From contig MU619358.1 in assembly GCA_025201805.1 (NCBI GenBank), positions 48,451 through 89,758 on the forward strand: a DNA stretch of 41,308 nt. Direction: 5' to 3'. The stretch is from Parasitella parasitica (Eukaryota; Mucoromycota; Mucoromycetes; Mucorales; Mucoraceae). Below the pieces are notes generated by a model, which was not told where the DNA came from, did no database searches, and worked only from the letters and a program-made list of their open reading frames with translations. Position numbers and translations under genes: made by a program. Of the stretch, positions 1-9,988 are shown in pieces; positions within the stretch are counted from its first letter, which is position 1, and each line of letters opens with the position of its first letter.

Positions 1-2070
1 ATACACCTGTCGATTTGATAATAAAACCTATACCTTATCAAGTTGACTTTATTGTTTTTTTATTATAATTTTTTTCCGTGAATCCCTATAACAATTTATA
101 CCGATTCCACAAGGTTAATTACGGAACATAATATCACAATATTCCCAACAGTAACAAAACAACAAATTGTGCTAAAATCACCGTAGAACCATGATCTAAC
201 TTGGAAAACTTGGCGTTGACTCACCTCTATCTGGCAACAACGTTGGCTTCCATGTTTTTATTACTAACCATAAAGTTATCACATGATATCACAAATTTAC
301 ATATCAGAATTGCATATAATCCATCATAGGCTTCGATAAACAGCAAAATAAACACTGTCTTATGCGCCATAAAAGATCAAGCATGATCATCGCTATCTGA
401 GCATAACTTGGGTTCCACTGGGCAATGCCTCTATCAAAAGTTATCTGCAAAAAACAATTTGAAAATTTTGGTGTCGGAGTTGGAAATAGTATATCACGTG
501 ATATATCTGTGGTTAAATTAAAGAGGAAAGTAAACTTTATATGTGCAATTAAAGACATGTGGATAAAATATTGTCTTGAGGAAAGCTTTACTTTAATATT
601 TTTAAAAATTATAACCTTGTCAGTGCTCATTTCTACTTTTCAGTTTTACAAATGAACTTGATTAGAGATATTTTCTCACATAGTTTAATGATAGCTGAAA
701 TCTGTTTGATAAAATGGTCTATTTTACGATGCATTTAGTGGACATTGTAGTCATCATGATGTTTGTTACAAAATCAAACGAGCTTTTTATGGGGTTTCAG
801 ATTCGATATTATTGTTAATCTAGAATTAATCCAGCTGCTACTTCCATGAACAGACGCTTTATCAAATTATTGTTGTATCCATAGAATACCATGGTTACCA
901 CTATTTCAACTCAGTTGTCATGGCAACCGTTCCTGATCGGATCTAAGGTTAAATGGCATCGATTATTCTATCTAGTAAATAGAAGTATTCAATAGAATGT
1001 CTTGTATAAGAAACCATCTATTTGGGTTCTACTTATTCTAAATTGCGAAGCTCAACTTATCGATGAATGATTCACATTCATAACGATTAGCTGATTAAAT
1101 ATAGAAATAGGTCTTGCTCTGACTACTACTGTGTTATAATCATGTTTGACAATTAAATGTCAAACATGACCTGGTTGTATTTTATAGATTGATTTAGATA
1201 GATTAATTCTAATATAAATAGACATCTTCTTGTCAATCAATAAATCAATAGTTTTTGTATCTGGTAAACTAAATCTTTAATTACATTCTTATATTTTTAT
1301 ATCACATACAATCACCTGCTGTGTTCATTTTCAAGACCTGGCATAACAATCATGCAATCGAGCAAAATCAAGTATTGCTTATTTATAAAAGAGTATCTGA
1401 ATTGTGATAAATTGTACTTTGTTCAAAAGTTTCATCGCTCAGAGATACTCTGAATATCTAGCGTTACTTTTTTTCTGTGCCTGGAATTTAATGTGAATAT
1501 TTTATATAGATTTACTTGGATAATGATTTGACAATAAAAGGTATTGTTTCATTGCAAAAGGTCCCAGACAAATTTTTAAAAGGCTAGTTTATTTTGCATC
1601 AGCTCTAAGTGGTAAAGCTTTGATCTCATGCCAAATGTAATCATAGTAATATCGCATGAAAAATAGGGCCTGTTTAAATTGTGGAAGAAAAGAAAGTTCA
1701 ACCGACATTGTCCTCACGGTAAAGAAATGGGAACTAAAAGTATCAATGTTAAGGGTAGTGACAAGATATGACTATTTTAATCAACGAGGAGGGGGTGATT
1801 CTTACTAGCCTCTACTCGCATGGTTAGTTGCTCCTCACAAGTCTTACGAATACGGTTGTTGCCTCAAAGCATGAATTGAATATCACTAAAACTTGAGCAT
1901 TTGTTAACACCTGCTAAATTTGTCGCAAAAGTAAAATTTGCCCATGGGTCTGAGTGTCAGTACCGCTATCAATTGGTTCCACGGCGCATCAGATTGATGA
2001 ATGTACTTGAAAGAGTCACAAGAAGACGTGTGAATACACATTTATCTCTTTGTTTTGAATTATTTACAAT
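1..2070. other. Intergenic region without a recognisable gene
   Basis: About 2 kb of AT-rich sequence. The short open frames on both strands have no recognisable domain and no convincing splice structure. The only structure noted is a 12-bp palindrome near 1140-1169. The last part presumably holds the promoter and leader of the gene starting at 2071, but no clear TATA element was identified. Confidence 0.5.
1140..1169. repeat. Perfect 12-bp inverted repeat with 6-nt loop
   Basis: The arm TCATGTTTGACA is followed by a six-base spacer and its exact reverse complement. The repeat is AT-rich and lies far from any recognised gene. It could be a hairpin, a binding site for a dimeric regulator, or chance in AT-rich DNA. 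Confidence 0.6.
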
Positions 2071-2355
2071 ATGCTTAGATACAGTATTCGTCGTACATAC
2101 ACATCTTTGAACAGACCTGGTCCTTTGCCGCTGGGAAATAAGAAGCAACAACAAGAAATGTTGGATCTCATTCGCAAAAAGCAATCAAAAGACGCCGCAA
2201 GTGATATCAACGATATTCATGATGATGCTATCAAGAAGCCCGCGCCCGAATTTACTGGTGATGTAAATCCAAAAACTGGCGAAGTAAATGGACCGAAGAA
2301 CGAGCCTGTCAAGCATAATGATTGGAGTTTTGGTGGAAGAGTAACAGATTTTTAA
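2071..2355 (+). CDS. Succinate dehydrogenase assembly factor 4 (SDHAF4/Sdh8 family)
   Basis: Single-exon protein of 94 residues. Members of this family (DUF1674) bind the free flavinylated SdhA subunit in the mitochondrial matrix, help it join SdhB and limit oxidative damage by unassembled SdhA. The N-terminus is rich in Arg, Ser and Thr without acidic residues (MLRYSIRRTYTS), as expected of a mitochondrial presequence. The C-terminus carries the family hallmark: GEVNGPKNEP, then HNDW, then GRVTDF at the very end. The length is normal for the family. The first ATG that gives both the presequence and the family domain was chosen. The gene is convergent with the Spo7-like gene, with about 50 bp between the two stop codons. 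Confidence 0.93.
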   Translation: MLRYSIRRTYTSLNRPGPLPLGNKKQQQEMLDLIRKKQSKDAASDINDIHDDAIKKPAPEFTGDVNPKTGEVNGPKNEPVKHNDWSFGGRVTDF

Positions 2356-2404
2356 ATAAACATTTTACGGGTGCTGGGGAGGAGGGGGTATTTATTGACA
2401 ATAA

Positions 2405-3081
2405 CTAAGATGATGACTTCAACTTTGCTTGTCTTGCTTTTTTTCTTGAATGGTATTGTCTTCTGTATGATTCGAATCCATCCTGGAATTGTTTAGGAAT
2501 CTTGGTTAAAAAGCTTAGTCTACCCCCTTGTTCTTTGTTAAATTCCAAATTAAATGACGATAATGCAATGTTGCAATGAGGGATAAATCTAAACGAATGA
2601 ATAAACCATCTACTGCTATGCAAAATTTACTTACTTTTGTGCGAAAACAATCTTTTCAGAATACATGCCAGACCGATAGAAGAAGACTAGGCCGCCTGCC
2701 ACACTTAATAAAGCGATTGTATTCAATAAATGGAACATAAAAACCTTTCGCATCGTATTAATGAAAAACATCCTTCATATAAGTAGCATACTTACTTTGC
2801 TTGGATCGATAAAGACAGCATAAAAAAAATAAGCGAGCGACATAAATAATCCAACCAAAAGAGCTTGATTTGAGATTATGTTAGCTTATATTGTAAACTG
2901 ATGTTTACTAGGTAGCCTATTTACTCTCATATTTTCTCTTTCGCTTTAGTAAACGTGTCATGTTTCCCCGTAAACGCTCTTCAAAAATAACCAAATCCCT
3001 ATACGTTGCTGTATTGTTGCTGCTATTGCTGTTCGATGGCCTAGGCTGAGGCCTATTGTTGGCATCCTTTTTAGTATCCAT
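2405..3081 (-). CDS. Spo7-like regulatory subunit of the nuclear envelope lipin phosphatase
   Basis: Four exons by hand: 3081-2925, 2863-2796, 2744-2635 and 2588-2405, all with GT-AG introns that keep the frame. Spo7 family proteins (CNEP1R1 in animals) partner the phosphatase Nem1 at the nuclear envelope/ER and activate lipin (Pah1), which controls phospholipid versus triacylglycerol synthesis and nuclear membrane growth. Evidence is the conserved YRDLVIFEERLR block in exon 1, two hydrophobic segments (exons 2 and 3, the first followed by FIDPSK), and the C-terminal RFIPHCN...SFN...LTKIPKQFQDGFE block typical of fungal Spo7. The N-terminus is a Ser/Asn-rich linker. A start six codons upstream (3099) is also open. 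The family assignment is strong; the partner Nem1 is not in this window. Confidence 0.87.
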
Positions 3082-3206
3082 CTTCAAATTTGTTATCAAA
3101 AAAAGATAGAAAATGGGGTTTCAAATGATTGGAAATAAGCAAATATATTAGAACAGATGTCTGGTTTTGGTCCAGTCAAAATATTAGATGCTCATCCCTA
3201 CTTTAA

Positions 3207-3419
3207 TCAAGTGATGTTTATATTCGCTAATATCAAGGCATTGAGCAAGGCAATTGTTATACCCAAGGAGAAGAATAATACTAATATCGCCACATTAATC
3301 GACCTTCCCCTGAATAAAAGATCACAAGATTTCGGTACTTGTAGCAAACATTTAAAGTGACAATCAACACAAGTAAATGAGCTACTCGATATTGACACAA
3401 TCCGTGGTTCCCTAGACAT
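3207..3419 (-). CDS. Possible small Cys-containing single-pass membrane protein
   Basis: A 70-codon open frame on the minus strand, upstream of the Spo7-like gene and in the same orientation. It has a short Cys/His cluster (CVDCHFKC) and one strongly hydrophobic stretch of about 25 residues near the C-terminus, which would suit a tail-anchored protein. The ATG context is reasonable. I do not recognise a family, and another short frame overlaps it on the opposite strand, so this may be chance. Confidence 0.22.
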   Translation of the reverse strand: MSREPRIVSISSSSFTCVDCHFKCLLQVPKSCDLLFRGRSINVAILVLFFSLGITIALLNALILANINIT

Positions 3420-3718
3420 GGCGTCATTTCATTTTTAGTTATATAATACAATGCTCCATCATGAATTTACAGCTTATCACTTTAGGGACAAACTACTTCC
3501 CAGTTTTGTATCGATGCTATCACCATTTGTGCACTACTACTATTACCTGGTTAGTCCTAATTCCTTACGATCACCGCTGGCGACTATTATTAAGACCAAA
3601 CAGGTCGCACAGATGCATTGACAAAGGTATGATGCAGTGGATTGAGACACCGTCCGAATACATTGATCATCATGACATAACTGTGCAATTGGTTTATGCA
3701 AGGAAAATAAAAGTAAAA

Positions 3719-3727
3719 CATATAAAA
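3719..3727 (+). promoter_or_regulatory. TATA-like box of the LEA-like gene
   Basis: The sequence ACATATAAAAGCG lies about 65 bp before the ATG at 3789 and is followed by a 17-nt T tract and a C/T-rich leader (3742-3765). A strong TATA element plus pyrimidine tract is a common arrangement for highly or inducibly expressed fungal genes. Position and sequence are seen directly; the function is inferred. Confidence 0.55.
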
Positions 3728-3788
3728 GCGCCATTAACGAGTTTTTTTTTTTTTTTTCTCAATTCTCTACAAAATACTAAAAATCAAA

Positions 3789-4403
3789 ATGTCTTCCATG
3801 TTAACAAAAAGCACTCTTTTCGCTGCCATCGGTCGATCTACAGCTACCAAGGTCATCTATGTTCCCGCTGCTTCTTTGCATATGTCATCTGTCATCTACC
3901 GGGAAACCATTGTAGAAAAAGCAAAACATGTTGCTGAGGATTTGAATAAAAAGGTTGGAAAAACAATAGGCAATGCAATTGAAGGCGCTGAAAACGTTGC
4001 CCATACTGCTTCAAACAAGTCCGAAGAACTAAAGCAGTCTGCCTCCAATGTCAACAAGCAAGTAGGAAATAAAGTTGATCAAGGCTTTGAGGCTGCTGAA
4101 GAGCTGAAAAGACAAGCTACCAAGAAGTCTGAAGAATTAAAGGACTCTGCTTCCAGTATAAATAAGGATTTGGGTAAAAAAGCTAGCCAAGGTGTTGAAA
4201 CTGCCGAGAGCGTTGGTAATGCGGCCTCTAAGAAGGCTGAACAACTAAAGAGCGAAGCATCCCAAACTGCACAAAATCTAAAGAAAAAGGCCCCTAGTGA
4301 AAAGACTATCATTGACTCTGTTAAAGAAGGTGTTTCCGCTGTTGAAAATGTTATTGACAATGCAGCCAATGGAGCCAATGGAGCCAACAAAAAGTCAAAG
4401 TAA
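3789..4403 (+). CDS. LEA-like repeat protein, probably mitochondrial
   Basis: Single-exon, 204 residues. The first 37 or so residues lack acidic side chains and contain Lys, Arg, Ser and Ala, consistent with a mitochondrial presequence. Residues from about 40 to the end are Ala/Lys/Glu/Ser/Asn-rich and strongly amphipathic, with two clear copies of a block of about 40 residues built around 'KKSEELK..A' and 'N...G.K..QG.E.AE'. This resembles group 3 late embryogenesis abundant proteins and YtxH/apolipoprotein-like stress proteins, which are disordered when wet, fold as helices on drying and protect membranes and enzymes. No catalytic motif is present. A TATA box and T-rich leader suggest strong or stress-induced expression. 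It is convergent with the Tsr4-like gene (57 bp between stops). Confidence 0.75.
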   Translation: MSSMLTKSTLFAAIGRSTATKVIYVPAASLHMSSVIYRETIVEKAKHVAEDLNKKVGKTIGNAIEGAENVAHTASNKSEELKQSASNVNKQVGNKVDQGFEAAEELKRQATKKSEELKDSASSINKDLGKKASQGVETAESVGNAASKKAEQLKSEASQTAQNLKKKAPSEKTIIDSVKEGVSAVENVIDNAANGANGANKKSK

Positions 4404-4459
4404 AACGCTATATTTACGGAATAAATCTGTTACATTTGTACATAAAAAATCAGCTTTAT

Positions 4460-5846
4460 TTAATCTGCCTCGTATTGAACTAGTATAGTTTCTTCCATAT
4501 AAGACACATCCTCTATTGCGCCTTGATGGCAATCTTTTTGGCATACAAAAACTAAAATAGTGCCAAATTCCATACCGACATTCCAGCTATCTAATACAGT
4601 TTTGGTATCTATTTGTTTTACTTGGGCATGAATTGGTTTGGGAGCAGACTCTTTGGAAGCAAATTCAGTTGTGGGTAAAATTGATAGAATATTGGGCATC
4701 AACTGAAATTCGAATACTCGGGGCCCTTTACAGTATTTACAAGGACTTGTGATGAGTTGTTGGTCTTGAGGTCTCAAGGCAGAATAAAAGAGGGGCTGGC
4801 CGTTGAATTCGTATCGAACACACTGTGAAGGTGCGTGTTCAACCCTCTCTGTAAACCTTTGAAAATGTTTATCAACGCCTTTGGGTAAATGCTGCTTTTC
4901 ATAGGTCTCTCCTTGCCATGTTTCTCCACTATTTCCTTCGTCAATATCCATCAACATGTCCTTTTCCATATCCAAATATTCTTTATAGCGGCTCATGTCA
5001 ATGTTCATCGAATCGTAGGCGTCTGTCTTTTCTTGATCAATATATAGATATTGTCCAGGAAACTGCGGCAACTTGGCTGTGTCAACAGGATCCTCGATGC
5101 CTAATTCGTTCATTTGCTGCAAAAGATCTTCATGATGGATATCCTTCTTTGCTGATGCTGCTGTTCCAAATGGTGTTGATGCGACTATGGATGCTGCACT
5201 CGTAGTGGATGGCTTCTTCATACCAAATCCGTTTCCCGTAGAGGGGGCCGAGCCAAATGAACCTGGTGAACCTGATGAACTGCCCCATAAGTCTCCCAAT
5301 TGAAATCCATTTCCAAATGCTTTTTGTTGCTTGGCAGCCGCTGCCTTTTGCTTCTCCTCCTTTTTTCGTTTTTCCTCGTCTTTTTGACGCTGTGCTTTTA
5401 AATAAGCTTGATCTACAACATGGGCACGAATGGCTGAAAAACTAAAAAGCCATTCGATTGAATAACCAAATTCCATCAGCTATAAAATGTTTGATGCCTA
5501 CTTACCTTCCGGCTTTTCTCATACATGAACGTCGATTACAAGCCCATACATACAAAACTCGATGGTAGGGGGACTCTTGTAGGGGAACATAGCTTTGGAA
5601 AACCAAGTACATGGGTTTGCGACAAATGCGACATTCGCAAACCTTGACAGATGGAGGTTTGCTTGGCTCAAGCCATAGCTATAAAAGACATGTCAGCTGC
5701 AAATCAAGGGCAATATCTAGATGTTTACGTACAGGTAGCCCACCTAACTTGGTAACATAAGCGTCGTTGTCAGTTTCAATGTCTCCATCTGGAATACCCA
5801 GCAGAATACAGGACTCCTTTTTGGTTTGTTGCTTTTTGTTTGACAT
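4460..5846 (-). CDS. PDCD2/Tsr4-family ribosomal protein uS5 chaperone
   Basis: Three exons: 5846-5733, 5678-5506 and 5441-4460, giving 422 residues. Yeast Tsr4 and animal PDCD2/PDCD2L bind nascent uS5 (Rps2) and deliver it to 40S pre-ribosomes. The N-terminus has the family motif 'YVTKLGG.P.WL', followed by a Cys cluster (CECRIC ... ACNRRSC) expected to bind zinc. A charged Lys/Glu/Gln-rich linker and a Gly/Ser-rich region follow, then the PDCD2_C domain: FQRF..RV...P.QC.RY, QPLFYS, and CKYC....FEFQLMP. It ends near EFGTI.VFVC..DC. The start ATG at 5846 gives the family-typical N-terminus; upstream in-frame codons have no family similarity. Orthology to Tsr4 is supported by the linker architecture. 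Confidence 0.9.
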
Positions 5847-6005
5847 GGAGTATATTTTAGAAAGAGGTTTTTTTTCACAATCGTTTGTCGTGACTAGGTA
5901 AGCATTGTGTGTAGAAAGATGAAGCCACTTTAGGTGACAGGCCAAATCGAGGTTCATGCAAATCGAGGCCTCCATAAAAATTTGATGCATCGGGTTATAG
6001 CACAT

Positions 6006-6393
6006 TTTAAATCAAGCTGCAATTTCTATCCGAATCAGTATGACAAACCCAAATATTCCTCCAAAGTATTTTACTTTACTGTACTGAATGTAGATGGTAT
6101 ATACAATATAACATCATCAAATTGATACAATACCTATTCTTCAAATATAAAAGTATTTAATTTCCTTCAATTAAAATTCAAAAAAGTCGAAAACCTTCCA
6201 AATTCAGAAGGTAATAACCGAATATTTCCCTGCATTTGAGACAGTAAAATTAAATCCTGATTTGCCACGAAATCTCGTTATTATTAGAGCCCTGAAGTTA
6301 GAAATCATGTATGAACCTTCACATTTTCGATTTATTCTATTAAAAAACAATACATATCAACCACTATTTTGCTTGTTAATAATGTATCATCTA
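6006..6393. other. AT-rich intergenic spacer
   Basis: Spacer between the Tsr4-like gene (transcribed leftwards) and the degenerate 6.4-7.7 kb region. It must hold the Tsr4-like promoter. No conserved element, repeat or RNA gene was recognised. Confidence 0.45.
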
Positions 6394-7340
6394 TGTCATT
6401 CGCTTTTAATGGTCGCAAAAGACGCCTTATTGCTATTAATGATGAAAAAGAACAAATACCAGATCAGTCGTAAGTCTTGCGGACAAATCAGCACTTGAAC
6501 AGCCAGTTTACTTTCATGATGCATACACTCAACAACAATCATAACCAAGAAGTTGGGCATAACTTTGACTACAATTCCGTGTTAAATGCAATGTCTTTTC
6601 AGTTACATCTGCAAAATCGATGACTAAAAGCAAGACAGCAACGAGACATAATCCAAACATTGAAAACAAGTCAGCGATTCCTGAAATTGCAGCTACAGCT
6701 TGCTTTGGGAGGCTAGGGATACGGTAGATTGATGAATTGAGAATTTGGACCAACAAAGGTAAAAACTGGTTGCAAATACGACATCCCTTCCAAAACTAGC
6801 AAGTTTTCTTTTCTTAGCTTTATTGTACGCCTGCCGCCAAACATGAAGTTCAAAAAAAGACAGTTAGAATGTTATGTTGCAGGCTCAACTATCATCAATC
6901 CTCCAGCTTCGTTTCTAAAGCCATCCAGCGGGCTTCGAAGCAAAGTCCAGACATCCAAAGAGAAAACGGATTACTGGAATGCCCTGTAGTTGCAATTTCG
7001 AATCTGTCTTCTACGCTCAATTGTACATTGCAGAAAGAAAAATGGAGACTATGATGGACTGTATTTCTTTTTATTAAAAATTACTAGAATACCTAAAGGT
7101 GTAGTGCAAGAAGCAAAAGCAAAAATCAAGAGTCTAGGAAAAATCACAATAATGTTAAACACCGTATATACACAGAATACAAAGGCTGGAAGTCCAAAGA
7201 AGAATTATAAATACTGGACAGAATATGCGGAAGCTGATGTTTTCGAACACTCGACTCTACCCCGCGCTCTCACTTTAGGCTCCAAGCAAATCAATCAAGA
7301 TACCGGCTTGTCTACTTTTACAAATTCGGCTCTCGCATAA
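6394..7340 (+). pseudogene. Candidate spliced gene of unknown function, probably degenerate
   Basis: An ATG at 6394 opens a 26-codon exon ending at a good GTAAGT donor. Further right, a frame runs 6603-6723, then joins by GT-AG introns to 6818-6985 and 7034-7340 without a stop codon, ending in TAA. Both later introns have a pyrimidine tract and acceptor, and the second removes an in-frame TAG. The join between the first exon and the 6603 frame is one base out of phase whichever acceptor is used, so exon 1 may belong to something else or the gene may be broken. The product is Lys/Ser/Thr-rich and I do not recognise it. It lies directly upstream of the TnpB/Fanzor-like fragment and may be its degraded N-terminal part. 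Confidence 0.33.
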
Positions 7341-7409
7341 AGTGGCTCAGACGATTTGGTGGGTTCCGGAAACACCAGCTGCATGGCCGCTATACACCAA
7401 CGCTGATAA

Positions 7410-7679
7410 CAAATAAGACATAATACGTCGCAAACGTGTGTTTTCTGCTTCCACAAGCTTTGTCATCCTGTGGTTGCTCTCAATAGCAAAATGCAGCGAA
7501 CAGCCGGTTCATTTCTTTGCTTAAATCCCGAATGCCCCAATGCCTTCAAGACAATGTGCCGCGACCAAGTCTCAGCACTTGCAATTGGTCTTGCTGGTCT
7601 TGGTTGCCTTTTGTTTGGAGGAGTTTTCCCCTGCTTCGACCCAAACCCCACCACTGCCAAGCGCATACAATTCAACTAG
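7410..7679 (+). pseudogene. TnpB/Fanzor-like C-terminal zinc ribbon fragment
   Basis: A 90-codon frame without an initiating ATG. It reads TSQTC, giving CVFC (CxxC), then CLNPEC (CxxxxC) about 35 residues later, then CRDQVSALAIGLAG and a C-terminal PCFDPNP. This is the layout of the OrfB zinc ribbon followed by the third RuvC catalytic Asp (the D of RDQ), as in IS605-type TnpB and eukaryotic Fanzor proteins. The frame just upstream (about 7300-7407, shifted by one base) reads a basic stretch with WLRRFGGFRK, compatible with the segment that usually precedes the zinc ribbon. The rest of the nuclease is missing or scrambled by stops and shifts, so this is a relic. Family resemblance is by motif only. 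Confidence 0.55.
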
Positions 7680-8068
7680 TTAGCCCTATGTTTTTTGTAC
7701 AGAAAACAGATACTGGGCTCGCCTTTCGATGGAGGCAATACTTTTTGAAGGTTAGTAAACAAATATAAAACGTGGAGATAACTCAATATTAATGGAGCGC
7801 TGCATTTTTGACTTTGACCTTTTAATACTATTGGGTAAGTGACATTACCATTTATAAATTGTTTATAAAAAGTAACCAAAATCATCTGTTTCTTCTTTCG
7901 GAATTTAGCTTGATATACCGTTACAGTATTAACGCTCTAAAGTTTCGCACTAAAGCTGTGTGCAAAGGTTAAATCAGATAAAACTAGCTTCAATGACTAT
8001 TTTTGACAAATTAAAATTATTTATTTAAGTAGCACAAGAAAGTGCAAAGCAATGTGGTTTATACGTTT
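7680..8068. other. Intergenic, includes ODC 3' region
   Basis: AT-rich spacer between the TnpB/Fanzor-like relic and the ornithine decarboxylase stop codon. It presumably includes the decarboxylase 3' untranslated region. No gene, repeat or RNA was recognised. Confidence 0.45.
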
Positions 8069-9438
8069 TTAACAAAAGGTATTTGTGTAGAGTACGTCAG
8101 ACTTCCTGAAGCCGTTGAACTGAGACGCAGCACAGATGGTATACGCACCCATGTTTTCATAATAGAGCCAATCTCCTGGCTCAAGCTTAGGCAGCTGAGT
8201 AGACTTATTCAAGCAATCGATGGAGTCACAAGTAGGCCCCCAAACACTACTTTCGTACTGAGCTTCGGGAACATCTTGGCCAAACATGAACAATTCGTTT
8301 TTTGACAAGACTTTTGGGTGTACAACTTGATGATCAAAAATGATACAATTGAAGGACCCATACATACCATCGTTGACGTAGTACATGTACTCTGGATTGG
8401 CAGTAGCCTTGCAAGTCTCCGTAGCTGCATTGGTGGTTCTTCTGCCAATAACGTTGGTGGCAAGAGTGAAGGCAGACGCTACATAGTAGCGGCCTGGTTC
8501 CGCAATGACACGGACATCCTTTGGAAACAGGTGATCGACAATAGGACCCAATACAGCGGCGACCTTTTCAAAGGTGATGCCATTCTTCACATCAGCACCA
8601 GGGAAACCGCCTCCAACATCGAGAAACTTGAAGTCATAGCCCATGGATTTAGCTTGGTCGAAAACGTTCTTTGCACGAACCACAGCATCACTAAAAGCAT
8701 TCTCATCAAGACAGCCACTGCCGACATGGAAGCTGACACCAACGACGTTCAAGTCCAAGTCCTTTGCAGTTTGCAGCAAATGCTGAACAGTGTGCAAGGG
8801 AGCACCAAATTTGAGTCCTAACTGACACAAGGACATGGAGTCATCTGTCAGAATGCGCAAAACGAGTTCGGCATCGGGATAGTACTTTTTGATTTTTAAG
8901 AGCTCCTCAGCGTTATCAAACGTCATACGACAGACGTTTTGTTGAGCAGCATATCGGATAAAAGAGGCTTGCTTACAGGGATTAGCGTAAATGATACGAC
9001 TGGCATCGACACCAACATCCAAAACCTGCTGGATTTCTTGCTTGGAAGCACAATCAAAGCCGCAGCCTAGAGAGGCCAAAAGCTGGACTACCATAGGATC
9101 TGGGTTGCATTTGATTGCTTTTTTTTTGTGTGTGTCGCTGTTAGTTAATCACTGAAAAAGATCTGTGATCACCTAAACTTACCGTAAAAAGGTTCGATTC
9201 TAGGAAGCAGCGATTTCCAACGAAAGTGTTGTCGAAGAACTTCGCCTAAATCAGCCACGAAGAAGGCATTCTCTTGATCGGATTCCCATTTCTGGTTGGT
9301 AATGACATCCAGTCTCTGTTGAAAGACTTCGGGGACAGAGCGATTGAAGACATCGATATCCGGAGAAGTAGGAGCGGCTTTGAAGAAAGCGCCGTTAGAA
9401 GGAGGATTGATAATAACAGTTTCGAGTTCAGTGCGCAT
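8069..9438 (-). CDS. Ornithine decarboxylase
   Basis: Two exons (9438-9183, 9117-8069) joined across a 65-nt intron, 434 residues. The enzyme converts ornithine to putrescine, the first committed step of polyamine synthesis, in the cytosol. The intron splits the PLP-lysine motif: exon 1 ends in FY and exon 2 starts AIKCNPDP, so the Schiff-base lysine is Lys88. Other hallmarks are SFHVGSG, DVGGGFPG, EPGRYYVASAF and WGPTCDSID (catalytic Cys near residue 382). The C-terminus ends in YTNTFC with no long PEST-like tail. Length is normal for fungal ODC. Fungal ODC is usually controlled by antizyme; no antizyme gene is visible here. The 5' side has a TATA-like TATAAG about 50 bp upstream of the ATG on the minus strand. 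Confidence 0.95.
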
Positions 9439-9988
9439 TTTGAGAAAAGAATTTTTCGAATGAAATAAGGTCGTTGTGGGCTGGTACTTATACGTTTGTG
9501 ACGAATTCGCTGGCGAGTTTGTCAGGAGAAGGGTTTTGATTTGTTGGTTAATCGATGGTCAGTAAATATGATGTGATGTTGTCTGATGAACAAAAAATAA
9601 TTAAGAGTTTTGAAATGCACGAATTTGGTGAGTTAAGAGTTTTAAGAAAGCCAAGGAGGAAAGCCTCGCCGGTCAAATAAACTGTCTGCAAGTCTTGTTT
9701 CTGAGGCCGTGATGGGCAAGGACGGACTGAGTGCTGGCGCAGTCCGATAAAGGGTCAAAACTATAGTAAAAAGGATGATGATGTAAAACTGAAAATACTT
9801 TATAAAGGAGTATTACAGTATTAGTTAAGAGGTGGGGAAATAAGTGAGTTGTTTATATGCGTGAATGAGGTTCTTTTGCCTTTGAATTGGAGAAAAAGAA
9901 AAAAGTGCGAGAAGGGGCAAAAGACTTGAAAAAGTTTTCATCGCTTTCAATTATGTAGGCGCTTCAAGTTTATTTGTGTTTCTTGCTG
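9439..9988. other. Spacer between ODC and the polyprenyl synthase gene
   Basis: About 550 bp that must carry the decarboxylase promoter and leader and the polyprenyl synthase 3' region, since both genes point left. No gene or repeat was recognised. Confidence 0.45.

Noticed and set aside
304-655. Overlapping open frames on both strands (108 and 76 codons)
   Set aside because: They overlap each other in antisense, have no recognisable domain and sit in AT-rich sequence; at least one must be chance.
1901-2184. Open frames overlapping the SDHAF4 start on both strands
   Set aside because: Shadows of the SDHAF4 gene and its leader; no domain.
3157-3360. 67-codon plus-strand frame
   Set aside because: No similarity recognised, no splice partners, and it overlaps a more protein-like minus-strand frame.
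3461-3937. 158-codon plus-strand frame running into the LEA-like gene
   Set aside because: It crosses the TATA box, the T tract and the LEA-like start in another frame; composition is not protein-like.
6529-6756. Minus-strand frame with a hydrophobic stretch
   Set aside because: Antisense to a plus-strand segment that joins downstream exons in phase; no partner exons on the minus strand.
8318-8821. 167-codon plus-strand frame inside ornithine decarboxylase
   Set aside because: Antisense shadow of a strongly conserved coding exon.
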